From AP-15 sp963799085 (GTDB lineage: Bacteria > Pseudomonadota > Alphaproteobacteria > ATCC43930 > CGMCC-115725), in assembly GCA_963799085.1 (NCBI GenBank), contig CAWCWA010000021.1, forward strand, positions 1 to 64,000: a stretch of 64,000 bases of DNA. The letters are read 5' to 3'. Both the position numbers and the translations under genes were made by a program. The notes under the pieces were generated by a model. That model was given only the letters and a program-made list of their open reading frames with translations. It did not search any database and was not told where the DNA came from. Of this stretch, positions 8,971 to 18,941 are shown in pieces; within the stretch, counting starts at the first letter, position 1, and each line of letters opens with the position of its first letter.

Positions 8971-9545
8971 TGCCGCCGATCTGCTCGGCGAGGATGCGGC
9001 CGAGCGAAGGGAAGTCCGACCGCCGGATGTGCTTTTCCGGGTTCCACAGATCGGAGCGGATCAGCGCCTTGCCGCAGTGGAAATAGATTTCCTCGGCCGA
9101 GTCACCAGGATGCCGCTGCGCGGCACCTTGCCGTTGACCGCGAGAGGGTCGAGCAATGCGGGATCGGTAGTGATCTGCGCGCGGCCGTTGACGCGCAAGG
9201 TCTCGTTGATGCCCGGCACGAAGAAAATCAGCCCGACGCCGGGGCGCGCGAGCGAGATTGCCGAGCGTATCGACCCGGTTGTTGCCGAGCCGGTCGGGGA
9301 TCAGCAAGGTCTCGTCGTCGATCACCCGGACAAAGCCCGGCGCGTCGCCCTTCGGCGAGGCGTCGCAGCGGCCCGCCGGGTCGGACGAGGCGATGACCAG
9401 AAACGGCGACAGTGCGATGAAGTTGCGGCAATGGCCGTCGAGCCGGTCGCGCTGTTTCTTGACCGCCCGCTCGCTCGGCTCGCCGTAAGCCTCGCGCAGC
9501 TTTTCCGACAGTCTCGATCGTGTCCACCGGCGGCCTCCCGAGCAA
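8912..9545 (-). CDS. Pyridoxamine 5'-phosphate oxidase-family FMN protein (MSMEG_1061-like), frameshifts near 9095, 9255 and 9510
   Basis: Pieces in different frames join into one PPOX-fold protein of about 210 residues: LREAYGEPSERAVKKQRDRLD, then FIALSPFLVIASSDPAG and DDETLLIPDRLGNNRVDTLGN. LARPGVGLIFFVPGINETLRVNGRA follows in a second frame, then EEIYFHCGKALIRSDLWNPE. The FHCGKAL segment is the subfamily hallmark. These proteins bind FMN or related cofactors; the physiological substrate is unknown. Three indels in 630 bp suggest sequence error. Confidence 0.8.
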
Positions 9546-9641
9546 ATCCGTCCGACACTATGCCGCAGCTGCCGGCAAAGCTCCATTGGCTTTGCCGGCG
9601 CTCGCTTGTATCAGTCTCGAGTGACGGCGGGAGGCTTGGCG

Positions 9642-10589
9642 ATGAACGACGGCGCTTTGTTCGACGAGGCCGGGACCTTCATGGGCGTGCCGGCCACGCG
9701 CGATCTTTCGCAAAGCCGGGCGGCCATCCTCGGCGTCCCGTTCGATTGCGGCGTGCATCCGACCCGCATCGGCGCTCGGCTCGGGCCGCAGGCGATCCGT
9801 CAGCATTCGGGGCTGGTGCGCCGCTTTGAGCCGCCCGGCCATGATTACGACCCGATCGCCCGCCTCGGCCTCGTCGACTGCGGCAATGTCAGGGTGCGGT
9901 CGAGCTTTATCGCCGAGGCGTTCGAGAATATCGAGGCGGCGGTGGCCGAGATCGTCGCGGCCGGCGCGGTGCCGGTGACGATGGGCGGCGACGGTGCGGT
10001 GACCCTGCCGCAGCTCAGGGCATTGCATCGCCGCCACCCCGATCTCGTCGTGCTACACATCGACGCTCATACCGACACCTACCCCGACGATGGCATCAGC
10101 AAATATACCAGCGGCACGACCTTCACCCGCGCCGCCGAGGAAGGAGTGGTCGACGCCGGGAATTCGATCCATCTCGGCGCTCGCGGCCCGGTGGCGTTGC
10201 CGGGCCTCTTCGAATACGCGCGCAATTGGGGTTACGAGCTGATCCCGGGTGTGGAATTCGACAGCCTCGGCCTTGCCGGCATCATCGCCCATATCCGCCG
10301 TCGGCTCGCCGGAAGACCGGTTTATCTGTGCTTCGACATGGACGTGTTCGACCCCTCGGTGGCGCCGGGCGTGGCGACGCCGACCTGGGGCGGGCTCGGC
10401 GCGAAGGAAGGCTTGACGCTCCTCGACGGGCTCGCCGATCTCGATTTTGTCGCCTTCGACGTCAACACCGTCAGCCCGCCGCACGACCATGCCGGCATGA
10501 CCGCCTTTCTCGCCGGCACGGTCATCCTCAAATGCCTGCAGCTCGCCTGCGCCGGTCTCGGCCGCGCGAACCGGACGGCGGCGCCATGA
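9642..10589 (+). CDS. Ureohydrolase (agmatinase/guanidino-acid hydrolase family) lacking the first metal-site His
   Basis: 315 residues from ATG 9642, with GGAGG upstream. The arginase fold is clear: LHIDAHTDTY supplies DAHxD and FDMDVFDPSVAPG supplies DxDxxDP, two of the three dinuclear Mn motifs. The first motif, normally GGDHS, reads GGDGAVTLPQ, so the expected Mn-ligating His is Gly. The protein may have altered metal stoichiometry or substrate, or be inactive. It overlaps the enoyl-CoA hydratase start by 4 nt (ATGA), suggesting translational coupling. Confidence 0.88.
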   Translation: MNDGALFDEAGTFMGVPATRDLSQSRAAILGVPFDCGVHPTRIGARLGPQAIRQHSGLVRRFEPPGHDYDPIARLGLVDCGNVRVRSSFIAEAFENIEAAVAEIVAAGAVPVTMGGDGAVTLPQLRALHRRHPDLVVLHIDAHTDTYPDDGISKYTSGTTFTRAAEEGVVDAGNSIHLGARGPVALPGLFEYARNWGYELIPGVEFDSLGLAGIIAHIRRRLAGRPVYLCFDMDVFDPSVAPGVATPTWGGLGAKEGLTLLDGLADLDFVAFDVNTVSPPHDHAGMTAFLAGTVILKCLQLACAGLGRANRTAAP

Positions 10590-11383
10590 CCGGGCAGGGT
10601 TTCCGGGTGCGGCGGGAGGAGCGCGCGGAAGGCGGCTGGATAGCACATCTGACGATCGACAACGCCGCCAGGCTCAACAGCCTCAACCGGGCATTGATGG
10701 CGCGAGATCGTCGACCGCGATGGCGGATCTCGCCCGCGACCCCGATCTGCGGCTCGCGGTGCTGTCTGGCGCGGGCGGGCGCGCCTTTGTCGGCGGCGCC
10801 GACATCGACGAGATTGCGGCCCTCGACCACGCCTCGGCGCGCAGCTTCATCACGCTGGTGCATCGCTGCTGTGACGCCTGCCGCCGGCTGCCGGTTCCGG
10901 TCATCGCCCGCATCGAGGGCTATGCGCTCGGCGCCGGGCTCGAACTCGCCGCGGCCTGCGATCTGCGCGTCGCCGGCGACAATGCGGTTTTCGGCATGCC
11001 CGAGGTCGCGATCGGCATTCCCTCGGTGGTCGAGGCGGCACTGCTGCCGCGCCTTGTCGGCGAGGGTCGCGCCCGCCGGCTGCTCTTGACCGGCGAGACG
11101 ATCGGCGCCGCCGAGGCGCTCGCATGGGGGCTCGTCGACGCGGTGGCGGCGGCCGGTGATCTCGACGCGGCGGTGGACCGCTTCGCCGCGCCCGATCCTC
11201 GCCGCCGGCCCGCGGGCGATGCGGCTGCAGAAATCGCTGATGCTCGACTGGCAGGCGTTGCCGACCGACGCCGCGATTGCGCGCGGCATCGACGCCTTTG
11301 TCAGCGCCTTCGACAGCGATGAGCCGGCGCAAATGGCGGGTGCCGCCCGCGCCCGTCTCGCCGCCCGCCGCCAGCGGCAATGA
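10586..11383 (+). CDS. Enoyl-CoA hydratase/isomerase (crotonase) family, frameshifts near 10700 and 11200
   Basis: Starts MTGQGFRVRREE at 10586, overlapping the ureohydrolase stop. LTIDNAARLNSLNRALM leads, after a frame change, into LRLAVLSGAGGRAFVGGADIDEI with the oxyanion-hole GGAD. IEGYALGAGLELAAACDLRVAGD and FGMPEVAIGIPSVVEAALLPRLVG are standard crotonase motifs. The end lies in a third frame (LQKSLMLDWQALPTDAAI). The Pro after AIGI and the missing Glu of the usual E-x-x-G context leave the exact reaction (hydratase, isomerase or lyase) open. Confidence 0.82.
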
Positions 11384-11471
11384 ATTTTGCCGCGGCCGCC
11401 GCGATGTCCGACGCCTCGTTGACGATCGCAATGCCATGCTCGCTCCCGGCGCACGGCAAGCGGGGCTGTGG

Positions 11472-12396
11472 ATGCCTCTCTCGATTGTCGAAGAGGACGG
11501 CCGCATTGTGGTCCGTTCTCCCTATCATCCGAATTTCCCGGCGCGGGCGCGCACTCTGGGCGGCGCCTGGGACGCCGCGCGCCGGGTCTGGACCTTCGAC
11601 CCGGCCGACCACGAGCGCGTCAAGACGTTGTGCCGCGAAATCTACGGCAGCGACGGAACGACCCCCGTTCCCTTCCCGACGCCGCGCGGCAGCAACCGCA
11701 ACCAGCTCTCCGAAAACATGACCGCGGTCCCGCATTATTACGGCCATCGCGAGCGGCTGCGGCAGCGGCTCGTCGACGCCGGCGCCGAGAGCCTGCCCGA
11801 TTACGAACTCCTCGAAGTGATCCTCTTCGCCAGCAACCCCCGCGGCGACGTAAAGCCGGTGGCGAAGGCGCTGCTCGACCGATTCGGCGGGCTCGCCGCA
11901 GGTGTTGAGCGCCGATTTCGACGCGCTGGCCGAGGCCGGGCTCGGACTTGCCGGCATCGCCGCATTGAAGGCGGTGCGCGAAGCCTCGCTGCGGCTGATG
12001 CGGACCGAATTGCAGGAGCGGCCGGTCGTCGGCTCGTGGGACAAGCTGATCGATTATTGCAGCGCCAACATCGCGCACAACAAGGTCGAGGAGTTCCACA
12101 TCCTGTTTCTCGACCGCAAGAACGTGCTGATCCGCCACGAGCGGCAGCAGCGCGGCACCGTCGACCACACGCCCGTCTATACCCGCGAGGTGATCAAGCG
12201 CGCGCTCGAACTGGGCGCCTCGGCGTTGATCCTGGTGCACAACCACCCCTCGGGCGACCCGACACCCTCGAAGGCCGACATCGCCGTCACCCAGGACATC
12301 AAAAAAGCCGCCGCCCCGCTCGGCGTCCTCTTGCACGACCACCTGATCATCGGCCACAACCGGCACACCAGCCTGCGCGATCTCGGGCTGATCTGA
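11472..12396 (+). CDS. radC: RadC-family JAMM protein with an N-terminal HARP-like extension, frameshift near 11900
   Basis: The RadC part begins MTAVPHYYGHRERLRQRL at 11718, with DYELLEVILFASNPRGDVKP. It continues after a one-base shift as LSADFDALAEAGLGLAGIAALK. The C-terminal JAMM metal site is VHNHPSGDPTPSKAD. RadC proteins are putative metal-dependent hydrolases of unclear function. In frame and without a stop, an upstream 82-residue segment from ATG 11472 reads SPYHPNFPARARTLGGAWD and RVWTFDPADHERVKTLCREIYG. It resembles small DNA-binding HARP-like domains seen in phage and plasmid proteins. Fusion or indel cannot be decided here. Confidence 0.82.
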
Positions 12397-12413
12397 AAAA
12401 TGGACAGCCTCTG

Positions 12414-12848
12414 ATGGCGGCGACAATCGCGCTCCGTATTCTGCTGGCGCTGGGTTTGTTGCCCGTACTGAAGGGACAGCCGGCAGACGCCGCCGGCGCG
12501 ACGTTCGACGGGATGTGGAACGTCACCGTGGTATGCGGAGACGATCCGAACAGCAGCGCGCACCGCTACACATACGATTTCACGGCACTGGTCAGAAACG
12601 GGGTACTGCACGGCGAGCACGGCGTCGAGGGCCGCCCGAGTTGGCTCGTGATCGACGGCACGATCAACCCCAACGGCGCCGCCTATATCAGCGCGCACGG
12701 CCTCACCGGCGAGCCGCGCGCCACGGTCGGATACGTTCACCAGGGCACACCCTACGCCTATCACGTCAACGCCCGGTTCGACGGATCGCGCGGCAGCGGC
12801 AGCCGCATCGAGTTGCGTCCATGCAGCTACAGTTTCACAAAGCAGTAA
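12414..12848 (+). CDS. Small exported protein of unknown function
   Basis: 144 residues. A signal peptide (MAATIALRILLALGLLPVL, cleaved near ADAA) is followed by a beta-rich domain: GMWNVTVVCGDDPNSSAHRY, GRPSWLVIDGTINPNGAAYI, HVNARFDGSRGSGSRIELRPCSY. Two cysteines about 100 residues apart could form a disulfide. This style of periplasmic beta-sandwich is common in alphaproteobacteria next to unrelated genes. No function can be assigned. It starts 17 nt after radC. Confidence 0.7.
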   Translation: MAATIALRILLALGLLPVLKGQPADAAGATFDGMWNVTVVCGDDPNSSAHRYTYDFTALVRNGVLHGEHGVEGRPSWLVIDGTINPNGAAYISAHGLTGEPRATVGYVHQGTPYAYHVNARFDGSRGSGSRIELRPCSYSFTKQ

Positions 12849-12969
12849 TCGGGGTTGCCCGCTCGGAGCCGGATTCGGCGCCGCCGGCCAAAATCGTAAT
12901 TGAGCCGGTTAATTCTTCGCCGCTCTCGATGCAGAGTGTTTGAGCCCGCCGCCGCACCGCGGGCGCCTG

Positions 12970-14216
12970 ATGACGACAGCCAATTCCGACGGGAGAGCCG
13001 CCGTGTTCACTACGCTATCCGACCAGCAGCGCCAATTTATCGCGCACCGTGCGCGAGCTGGCCCAGGACGAGTTCCGGGCGCGGGCGATGCAATACCAGG
13101 ACGGCACGTTTCCCGTGGGAGAACATGCGCAAGCTTGCCGAACTGGGCGTCCTCGGCATGGCGGTGCCCGAGGAATATGGCGGGCTCGGCTTGCCGGTCT
13201 TCGACACCGCCCTCGTCCTCGAAGAGATCGCCAAGGCCTGCTACGTGACGGCGATGGCGGTCCTGGGCGAGGTCGGCGTGCAGACCCGCGTCATCGCGAC
13301 CTACGCGCCGGAATCGATCAAACAGCGAATTCTGCCGGCCGTCGTCAGCGGCGATTGCCTGCTGGCGATCTGCATGACCGAACCCGACGCCGGCACCGAC
13401 GTCGCCAATTACAAGACCAATGTCGACCGGGTCGGCAACCGGCTCAAACTGAACGGGGTCAAGACCCTGATCAGCCGCGCCGAGGAGGCCGGCATGTTCG
13501 TTGTCTTCACCCGCGTCGACCGGAAGCCGGGCCGCGAGGGCATCGGCTGCGTGCTGGTCGAGAAGGGCACGCCCGGATTTTCGGTGACCGGCACCTATCA
13601 CACGATGGGCGGCGAGAACCTGCACGAAATCCGTTTCGAGGATTGCGAGTTGCCGCCGGAGAACCTGGTGCTTGAGGACGGGTTCCGCAAATTGCTCTCG
13701 GCCTTCAATACGCAGCGCTGCCTGAACCCCAGCATCTCTTTGGGGCTCGCCGAGGGGGCGCTCGAAGAGGCGGTCAAATACGCCAAGGAGCGCCAGGCCT
13801 TCGGCCGCCCGATCGCCGATTTCCAGGGGATGCGCTGGAAACTTGCCGAGATGTACCGCGACATCGAGGCGAGCCGCAGCATCCTCTACCGCGCCTGCGC
13901 CAGCGCCGACCCGTTTCCCGACCCGCTGCTCGCCGCCGCCGCCAAGGTCACGGTCAACGAGATGGCGCTCAGGGTGACGAGCGAGGCGATCCAGGTGCAT
14001 GGCGGCTACGGCTTCACCGACGAATTCCCGGTGTCGCGCTTCTATCGCGGCGCGCGCTACGGCACCTTGGGCGGCGGCACCTCGGAAACACTGCGCGACC
14101 TGATCGGCCGCCGCGTGCTCGCCGGCATCGACCCCACCGACGGCATCCTCGCCCTCGACATGTTTTGCAGTGGTCTGACGGCATCACTTGATATCCACGA
14201 TTGTGCTTTTCGATGA
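12970..14216 (+). CDS. Acyl-CoA dehydrogenase-family flavoprotein without the usual catalytic Glu, frameshifts near 13045 and 13115
   Basis: Starts MTTANSDGRAAVFTTLSDQQRQ, then VRELAQDEFRARAMQYQDGTF and ENMRKLAELGVLGMAVPEEYGG across two frame changes. FAD/substrate motifs are ICMTEPDAGTDVANYK and the helical domain AVKYAKERQAFGRPIADFQG. The C-terminal site reads RYGTLGGGTSETLRDLIGRR, with Gly where short- and medium-chain enzymes have Glu (YEGT). The alternative Glu position used by isovaleryl-CoA dehydrogenase reads NTQR, a Gln. This pattern recalls 3-sulfinopropionyl-CoA desulfinase-type relatives; the assignment is tentative. The last 17 codons come from an IS630 remnant on the other strand. 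Confidence 0.85.
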
Positions 14217-14262
14217 TGCGGTCGGGATCGGCGGTCCAGAGAAAGGGCTTGGGTTTTCGGTT
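14170..14262 (-). mobile_element. IS630-family transposase C-terminal remnant
   Basis: The minus strand encodes NRKPKPFLWTADPDRIIEKH and RGYQVMPSDH, which match the typical IS630 transposase tail (NxxPKPFxWTxxPDxII, then RGxQVLESIH). No other part of the transposase is nearby, so this is a scar. Its 3' end overlaps the end of the acyl-CoA dehydrogenase gene. Confidence 0.65.
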
Positions 14263-14586
14263 GGGTTCGACAGCGCCTGATCCGCCGTCAGCCTTTGTTC
14301 GTCGCTTCGCGCCACGCTTGGCCGGGCGCTTGGCGTCTCGGGTCATTGCCAAAACGGCGGCGGTAAAATTGCCATAATTGCATGATAATAATCATCCAGT
14401 CGGCGGCGGGTTTCAGCAGGAGAGCGGCACTGTGGCCGGGGAGTTTGCTGATAATTCGCTGCAAATAACAGCAAAAACAGCTAAACGCGGAAGGAAGCGG
14501 AGCGGCCGCTCTCAAAGGGGCAGTCGGGCAATCCCGGGTCTGCCGCGCGACTCGACCAATCGCGGCAGCCGTGCGGCGGCGCTGTT
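14263..14586. other. Intergenic stretch, no gene found
   Basis: About 320 bp between the IS630 scar and the M20 hydrolase stop. The part at 14355-14500 is clearly richer in A+T than the neighbourhood (tgataataatcatcc, ataacagcaaaaacag). I see no supported coding region, tRNA or strong terminator. It may be further IS debris. Confidence 0.5.
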
Positions 14587-15818
14587 CTAGGCCGAGCGGC
14601 GCAGGATCTGCGCTGCGGCGTCGGCGAACACCTGCGCGCCGAGCACGATGTCGGCTTCGCTCGTGTCCTCGGACCAGTGGTGGCTGACGCCGCCGATGCT
14701 CGGGATGAACAGCATGCCGGCCGGCATCCGCTCGGACAGCACCGCGGCGTCGTGGCCGGCGGCACTCGGCATGCGCAGGTGGCTGCCGGTGGCGTACCGC
14801 TCGGCCGCCGCCTCGATCTCCCGCTGAAAGCCCGCATCCATCGGCCGCGGTTCGGTGCGGGCGATCGTCTCGATCGCGATCCGGCACGGCCCCGCCCGGT
14901 CCGCGGCGGCGACGAGTTCGTTCAACGCCGCTTCGAGACGCGTCAGATATTGGGTGTCGGTGTCGCGGAACTGGACCTGCATCTCGGCGCGGCCGGGGAC
15001 GACCGAGGGCGCATTCGGTTCGATGCAGCATGCGGCCGATCGTCCAGACCGTGCGCGGGCCGGCGATCTCCGGGAAGCGGTCGTGGATTTGCGTGGCGAG
15101 CCGCACCATCGCCACCCCGGCGTCCTTGCGCCGCGCCATGCGGGTGGTGCCGGCATGGTTCTGCTCGCCGATAACCGTGACGCGGTAATTCCAGATGCCG
15201 ACAATCGACTCGACGATGCCGATGCGCTGCCCGCCGGTATCGAGCGTGTCGCCCTGCTCGATATGCGCTTCGAGATAGCCGACATGGCGGCCGGGCTCCA
15301 CTTCTGCGCGCTTCCTTCCGGCGAACCCGGCGCGCTGCAATGCCTCGCGCAAGTGCGTGCCGTCGTCGCGGCCCCTGGTGCGGTCGATTTCCTCCTCCGG
15401 CAGCGCGCCGATATAGGAGCGGCTGCCAAGATAGTTGCCGTAATGGCCTTCCTCGTCGGCCCAGGCGACGACATCGATGCCGAGCCCGGCGCATTGGGGA
15501 TCGGCGGCAAAGGCGCGCGCCAGTTCGAGCCCGTAAATGACGCCGAGCGCGCCGTCGAGCCAGCCGCCATAGGGCTGCGTCTCGCTGTGCGAGCCGACCA
15601 GCAGCCGCCGCCGCGCGCCGGTATTGCGGCCGAAGACATTGCCGATGCCGTCGATCGAGGCGTCGAGCCCCGCCTCGCGAAACTTGCTCCGCGAGCCATT
15701 GCCGCGAGGCGACATCGACCTCGGAATAGGTCGGGCGGTGCACGCCGGTCTTGTACCGGCCGAATTCGGCCAGCCGCTTCAGATCGGCGACGACGCGTTC
15801 TCCATCGACCTTCGGCAT
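14587..15818 (-). CDS. M20-family Zn-dependent amidohydrolase (N-carbamoyl amino acid hydrolase/allantoate amidohydrolase type), frameshifts near 15700 and 15030
   Basis: Pieces in three frames give a protein of about 410 residues: MPKVDGERVVADLKRLAEFG, then FREAGLDASIDGIGNVFGRN and GSHSETQPYGGWLDGALGV (His and bridging Asp of the dimetal site). WADEEGHYG is the catalytic Glu pair and LEAHIEQGDTLD another ligand region. The dimerisation domain has GEQNHAGTTRMA, and the C-terminus SAAGHDAAVLSER and MLFIPSIGGVSHHWSED. The family cleaves N-carbamoyl or ureido compounds; the exact substrate is not readable. It is divergent from the M81 gene, 82 bp apart. Confidence 0.85.
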
Positions 15819-15900
15819 ATGTCCCTCGCAGGCGTGGCGACCGGGGAGAAACTAGCCTAGCATCGGGCTTGGCGAAAAACACTCCGCGGACCCGCGACCT

Positions 15901-17543
15901 ATGCCGACATCCTCCCCGCGCGTCGCCATTCTCGGCTTTTCGATCGAGTGCAACAAATTTGCACCTCCGGCGACCAAGGCGCATTTCACCGCCAGGACCT
16001 ATCTCGAAGGCGACGACATCCTGCGCGAGGCGCGTTCGACCGCGCCGTCGATGCTGCCCGAGACGCCCGGTTTTGTCGCGGCGATGGACGCATCGGGGCC
16101 GTGGACCCCGGTCGGGATCGCGCTGGCGATGACCGAGCCCAACGGCCCGGTCGAGCACGCGTTTTTCGTCGAACTGCTCGACACGATCAGGCGCCGGCTG
16201 ACCGCGGCATTGCCGGTCGACGCCGTCTACATCTGCGCCCACGGCGCCGGGCTGACGACCGAGGATGACGACCCGGACGGCGCGCTCTTCGTGATGGTCC
16301 GCGAGATCGTCGGCCCCGACGTGCCGATCGCCGCGACACTCGACCTGCACGCCAACGTGTCGGACCGGATGGTGCGCTCGATCGACGCCTTTATCGGCTA
16401 TCGCACCAACCCGCATCTCGACATGCGCGAGCGCGGCATCGAGGCGGCGGGGGCGATCCGCGAAATGCTCGCCGGGCTTGCGGCCGCAAGCGGCGTACGA
16501 TCCGTCTGCCGATCGTGCCGCCGACCGTGACGATGCTGACCGCCGCCGGCCCCTACGCCGAGATGATCGATCTCGGCCAGCGCCGGATGACGCCGGAGAT
16601 ACTGAACGTCTCGGTGATGGGCGGCTTCGCCTTTGCCGACACCGCCGACAACGGGCTTGCCGTCGTCGTCACCGCCCGCCGCGACCGATCAGCCGCCGAG
16701 GAATTGGCGCGCGAGATCGCCGAACTCGGCTGGGCCAACCGGGCGCGCTTCTATCCGCGGCTCGCCTCGCTCGACGAGGCGGTGGCGAAGGCGCTCGCGG
16801 CTGGCCGCGATCCTTCGCTGCCCGCACTTGCCTTTGCCGATGTCGCCGACAATCCGGGCGGCGGCGGGCGTGGCAACACGATGTTCCTGCTCAAGGCGTT
16901 CCATGAGGCCGGCGTCGCGGGCGCATTTTTCGGCGTCATCTATGATCCGCCGCTTGCCGAGGAGGCCCACCGCCTCGGTGCCGGCGCGCGGTTCGAGGCG
17001 AAGTTCAACCGGGCCGAGACGACGAAATTCTCCGAGCCTTATGCCGCGCCGGCTCAGGTCATGGCGCGTGACCGACGGCAATTGCGTCGGCCGCCGCGGC
17101 ATCTACGCCGGCATGCGGTTGGCGCTCGGGCCTTGCGCGGCGCTGGCGGTCGGCGGGATCACGGTCGTCGTCGTCTCGCACCGGGTGCAATGCGCCGATC
17201 CGGTATTCTTCGAGATGATGGGGCTCGAGATTGGCCGCGCGCGCTCGGTCGCGGTCAAGTCGCGCGGCCATTTCCGCGGCGGCTTCGACGAATTTTTCGG
17301 GCCGGATCAGATCGTCGAGGTCGACTTGCCCGGCCTGACCTCGCCGATGCTCAGCCGCTTCGAGTGGACAGCGCCTGCCGCGCCCGGTGATCCCGCTCGA
17401 CGACAATGTCGAATGGACGCCGCCTCGGTGGTGACGAGGCTGCTGCTCGCCGCGTGTTCCAAAACCGGTACCGAGCCAAGGACTACGCCGCGCTTCACGG
17501 CCGGCTGCGGCTGAAGCACAGGGTGCGCGAAGGTGTCTACTGA
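15901..17543 (+). CDS. M81-family metallopeptidase (MlrC-like), frameshifts near 16495, 17065 and 17385
   Basis: Starts MPTSSPRVAILGFSIECNKF. The MlrC N-terminal domain (DUF1485) has VYICAHGAGLTTEDDDPDG and PIAATLDLHANVSDRMV, whose His/Asp residues form the zinc site, and YRTNPHLDMRERG. The middle continues in other frames as PPTVTMLTAAGPYAEMIDL, DVADNPGGGGRGNTMFLLKA and GIYAGMRLALGPCAALAVGG. The C-terminal domain has FFGPDQIVEVDLPGLTSPML. The last about 30 codons (VFQNRYRAKDYAALHGRL) are less typical, so the true end is uncertain. Related proteins hydrolyse linear microcystin; natural substrates are mostly unknown. It is divergent from an amidohydrolase that may act on related compounds. Confidence 0.8.
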
Positions 17544-18463
17544 CCGGGCGTGCCTTGCGCGTAGAGCTTCAGCGCGGCGTAGATGAAGGCGTTGGCCGGG
17601 GTCGGGATGCCGTGTTTGCGGCCGAGTTCGGCGACCTTGCCGGCAAACCACGGCAGTTCGAGGCGGTTGCCCCGCAGCAGGTCGTTGCCCATCGAGGTCA
17701 TGTGATAATCGGGCGCCGCCTGGATCACCGCGCGCGCCTTGTCGAGGCTGTCGCTCGAAAGCGGCACGCCCTCGGCGCGGCCGACCGCGGCGGTCTCGCT
17801 CAGCACGGCCTCGAACAACGCCATGAGGTCGGGATCGGCCCGCCATTTGCCGAGCGGCAGCCGGGTCAGCGCGTTGAGCCCGCTCCACGGCACCAGCAGC
17901 AGAAATTTCTCCCAGATCGGCACCCGGACATCGTCGCTCAACACACCCTCGAAGCCCGCCGCCGCGCACAGATCACGCAGCTGCGGGCCGCGCTCGCGAT
18001 TGCCGCCGTCGAGCTCGCCGAAGGTCATGCGCTGATAGGTCCCGGTCTGCCGCACGACCCCGGGTTCGACAATCGAGCCGGTGACAAAGGCGGTGCCGCC
18101 CATTACCGGCTCGGGCCCGAGGATCGCACCAAGCCGCTCGGCCGCGTCGACGCCGTTCTGCAGCGGGATCACCGCGGTCCGCGGCCCGACGATCGGCCGC
18201 AGCCGCGCGCCCGCACTCTCGACATCCCACAATTTGACGCAGAACAACACGTAATCGACGATGCCGACGCCGGCGATGTCGTCGGTCGCCTGCGCCGGGC
18301 TGATCTCGATTTCGCCGCGGTCGCCCTCGATCCGCAGGCCCGTCGCGCGCATCGCGTCGAGGTGGGCGCCGCGCGCGACGAAAACCACATCGGCACCGGC
18401 TTTGGCCAGCGACGCCCCGTAGATCGCGCCGATGCCGCCGGCGCCGATAACCGCTATGCGCAT
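17537..18463 (-). CDS. 2-dehydropantoate 2-reductase (ketopantoate reductase) family protein
   Basis: 308 residues with an intact frame. The N-terminal Rossmann fold has MRIAVIGAGGIGAIYGASLA (GxGxxG), followed by DYVLFCVKLWDVESA and TAVIPLQNGVDAAERL. The C-terminal ApbA_C helical domain has VPIWEKFLLLVPWSGLNALT with the conserved Lys. The family reduces ketopantoate to pantoate with NADPH, but paralogues act on other 2-keto acids, and no pantothenate genes are nearby. Its end overlaps the end of the convergent M81 gene by a few bases. Confidence 0.87.
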   Translation of the reverse strand: MRIAVIGAGGIGAIYGASLAKAGADVVFVARGAHLDAMRATGLRIEGDRGEIEISPAQATDDIAGVGIVDYVLFCVKLWDVESAGARLRPIVGPRTAVIPLQNGVDAAERLGAILGPEPVMGGTAFVTGSIVEPGVVRQTGTYQRMTFGELDGGNRERGPQLRDLCAAAGFEGVLSDDVRVPIWEKFLLLVPWSGLNALTRLPLGKWRADPDLMALFEAVLSETAAVGRAEGVPLSSDSLDKARAVIQAAPDYHMTSMGNDLLRGNRLELPWFAGKVAELGRKHGIPTPANAFIYAALKLYAQGTPGQ

Positions 18464-18566
18464 AAACTTCTCCGCGATCGAGCCGCCCGCTGTTATTGCC
18501 GGCGATCGGCGCTAGTTTAGCCCGAACCGCAACGGGTCGAAGCGCCCAAACAACGGAGAACGAGAT

Positions 18567-18890
18567 ATGCCCGTCACCCCGCCGTCGCCCGCTCGCGAGC
18601 AAATCCGCCCGATCGCGCCGAAGCTGATCGACTTGGCCGAGAAGGTCGTCTATGGCGATGTCTGGGAGCGGCCGGGTCTTTCGAAGCGCGACCGCAGCCT
18701 GATCACGGTGGCGACCCTCGTCGCCTTGGGCCGCGAGAAGCAGCTGGTCGGCCATTTGGGCCGCGCCCTCGACAACGGCCTCAGCAAGGAGGAACTGGGT
18801 GAGCTCATCACCCATCTCGCCTTCTACGCCGGCTGGCCCGCCTCGATGACTGCCGCGCTCGTGGCAAAGGAAGTTTTCGCCGCTAGATGA
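18567..18890 (+). CDS. Carboxymuconolactone decarboxylase-family small protein
   Basis: 107 residues. The CMD-domain signature is RDRSLITVATLVALGREKQL, followed by HLGRALDNGLSKEELGELI and HLAFYAGWPASMTA. It lacks the C-x-x-C pair of AhpD, so it belongs to the cysteine-free 4-carboxymuconolactone-decarboxylase-like group rather than the peroxidases. GGAGAA lies upstream of the ATG. It stands alone, divergent from the ketopantoate-reductase-like gene. The substrate is unknown. Confidence 0.85.
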   Translation: MPVTPPSPAREQIRPIAPKLIDLAEKVVYGDVWERPGLSKRDRSLITVATLVALGREKQLVGHLGRALDNGLSKEELGELITHLAFYAGWPASMTAALVAKEVFAAR

Positions 18891-18941
18891 TATCCTGCGC
18901 AAGGAGCGGTCGGCCGGTTCATCTCTCGTTCCGCGCGTTCG

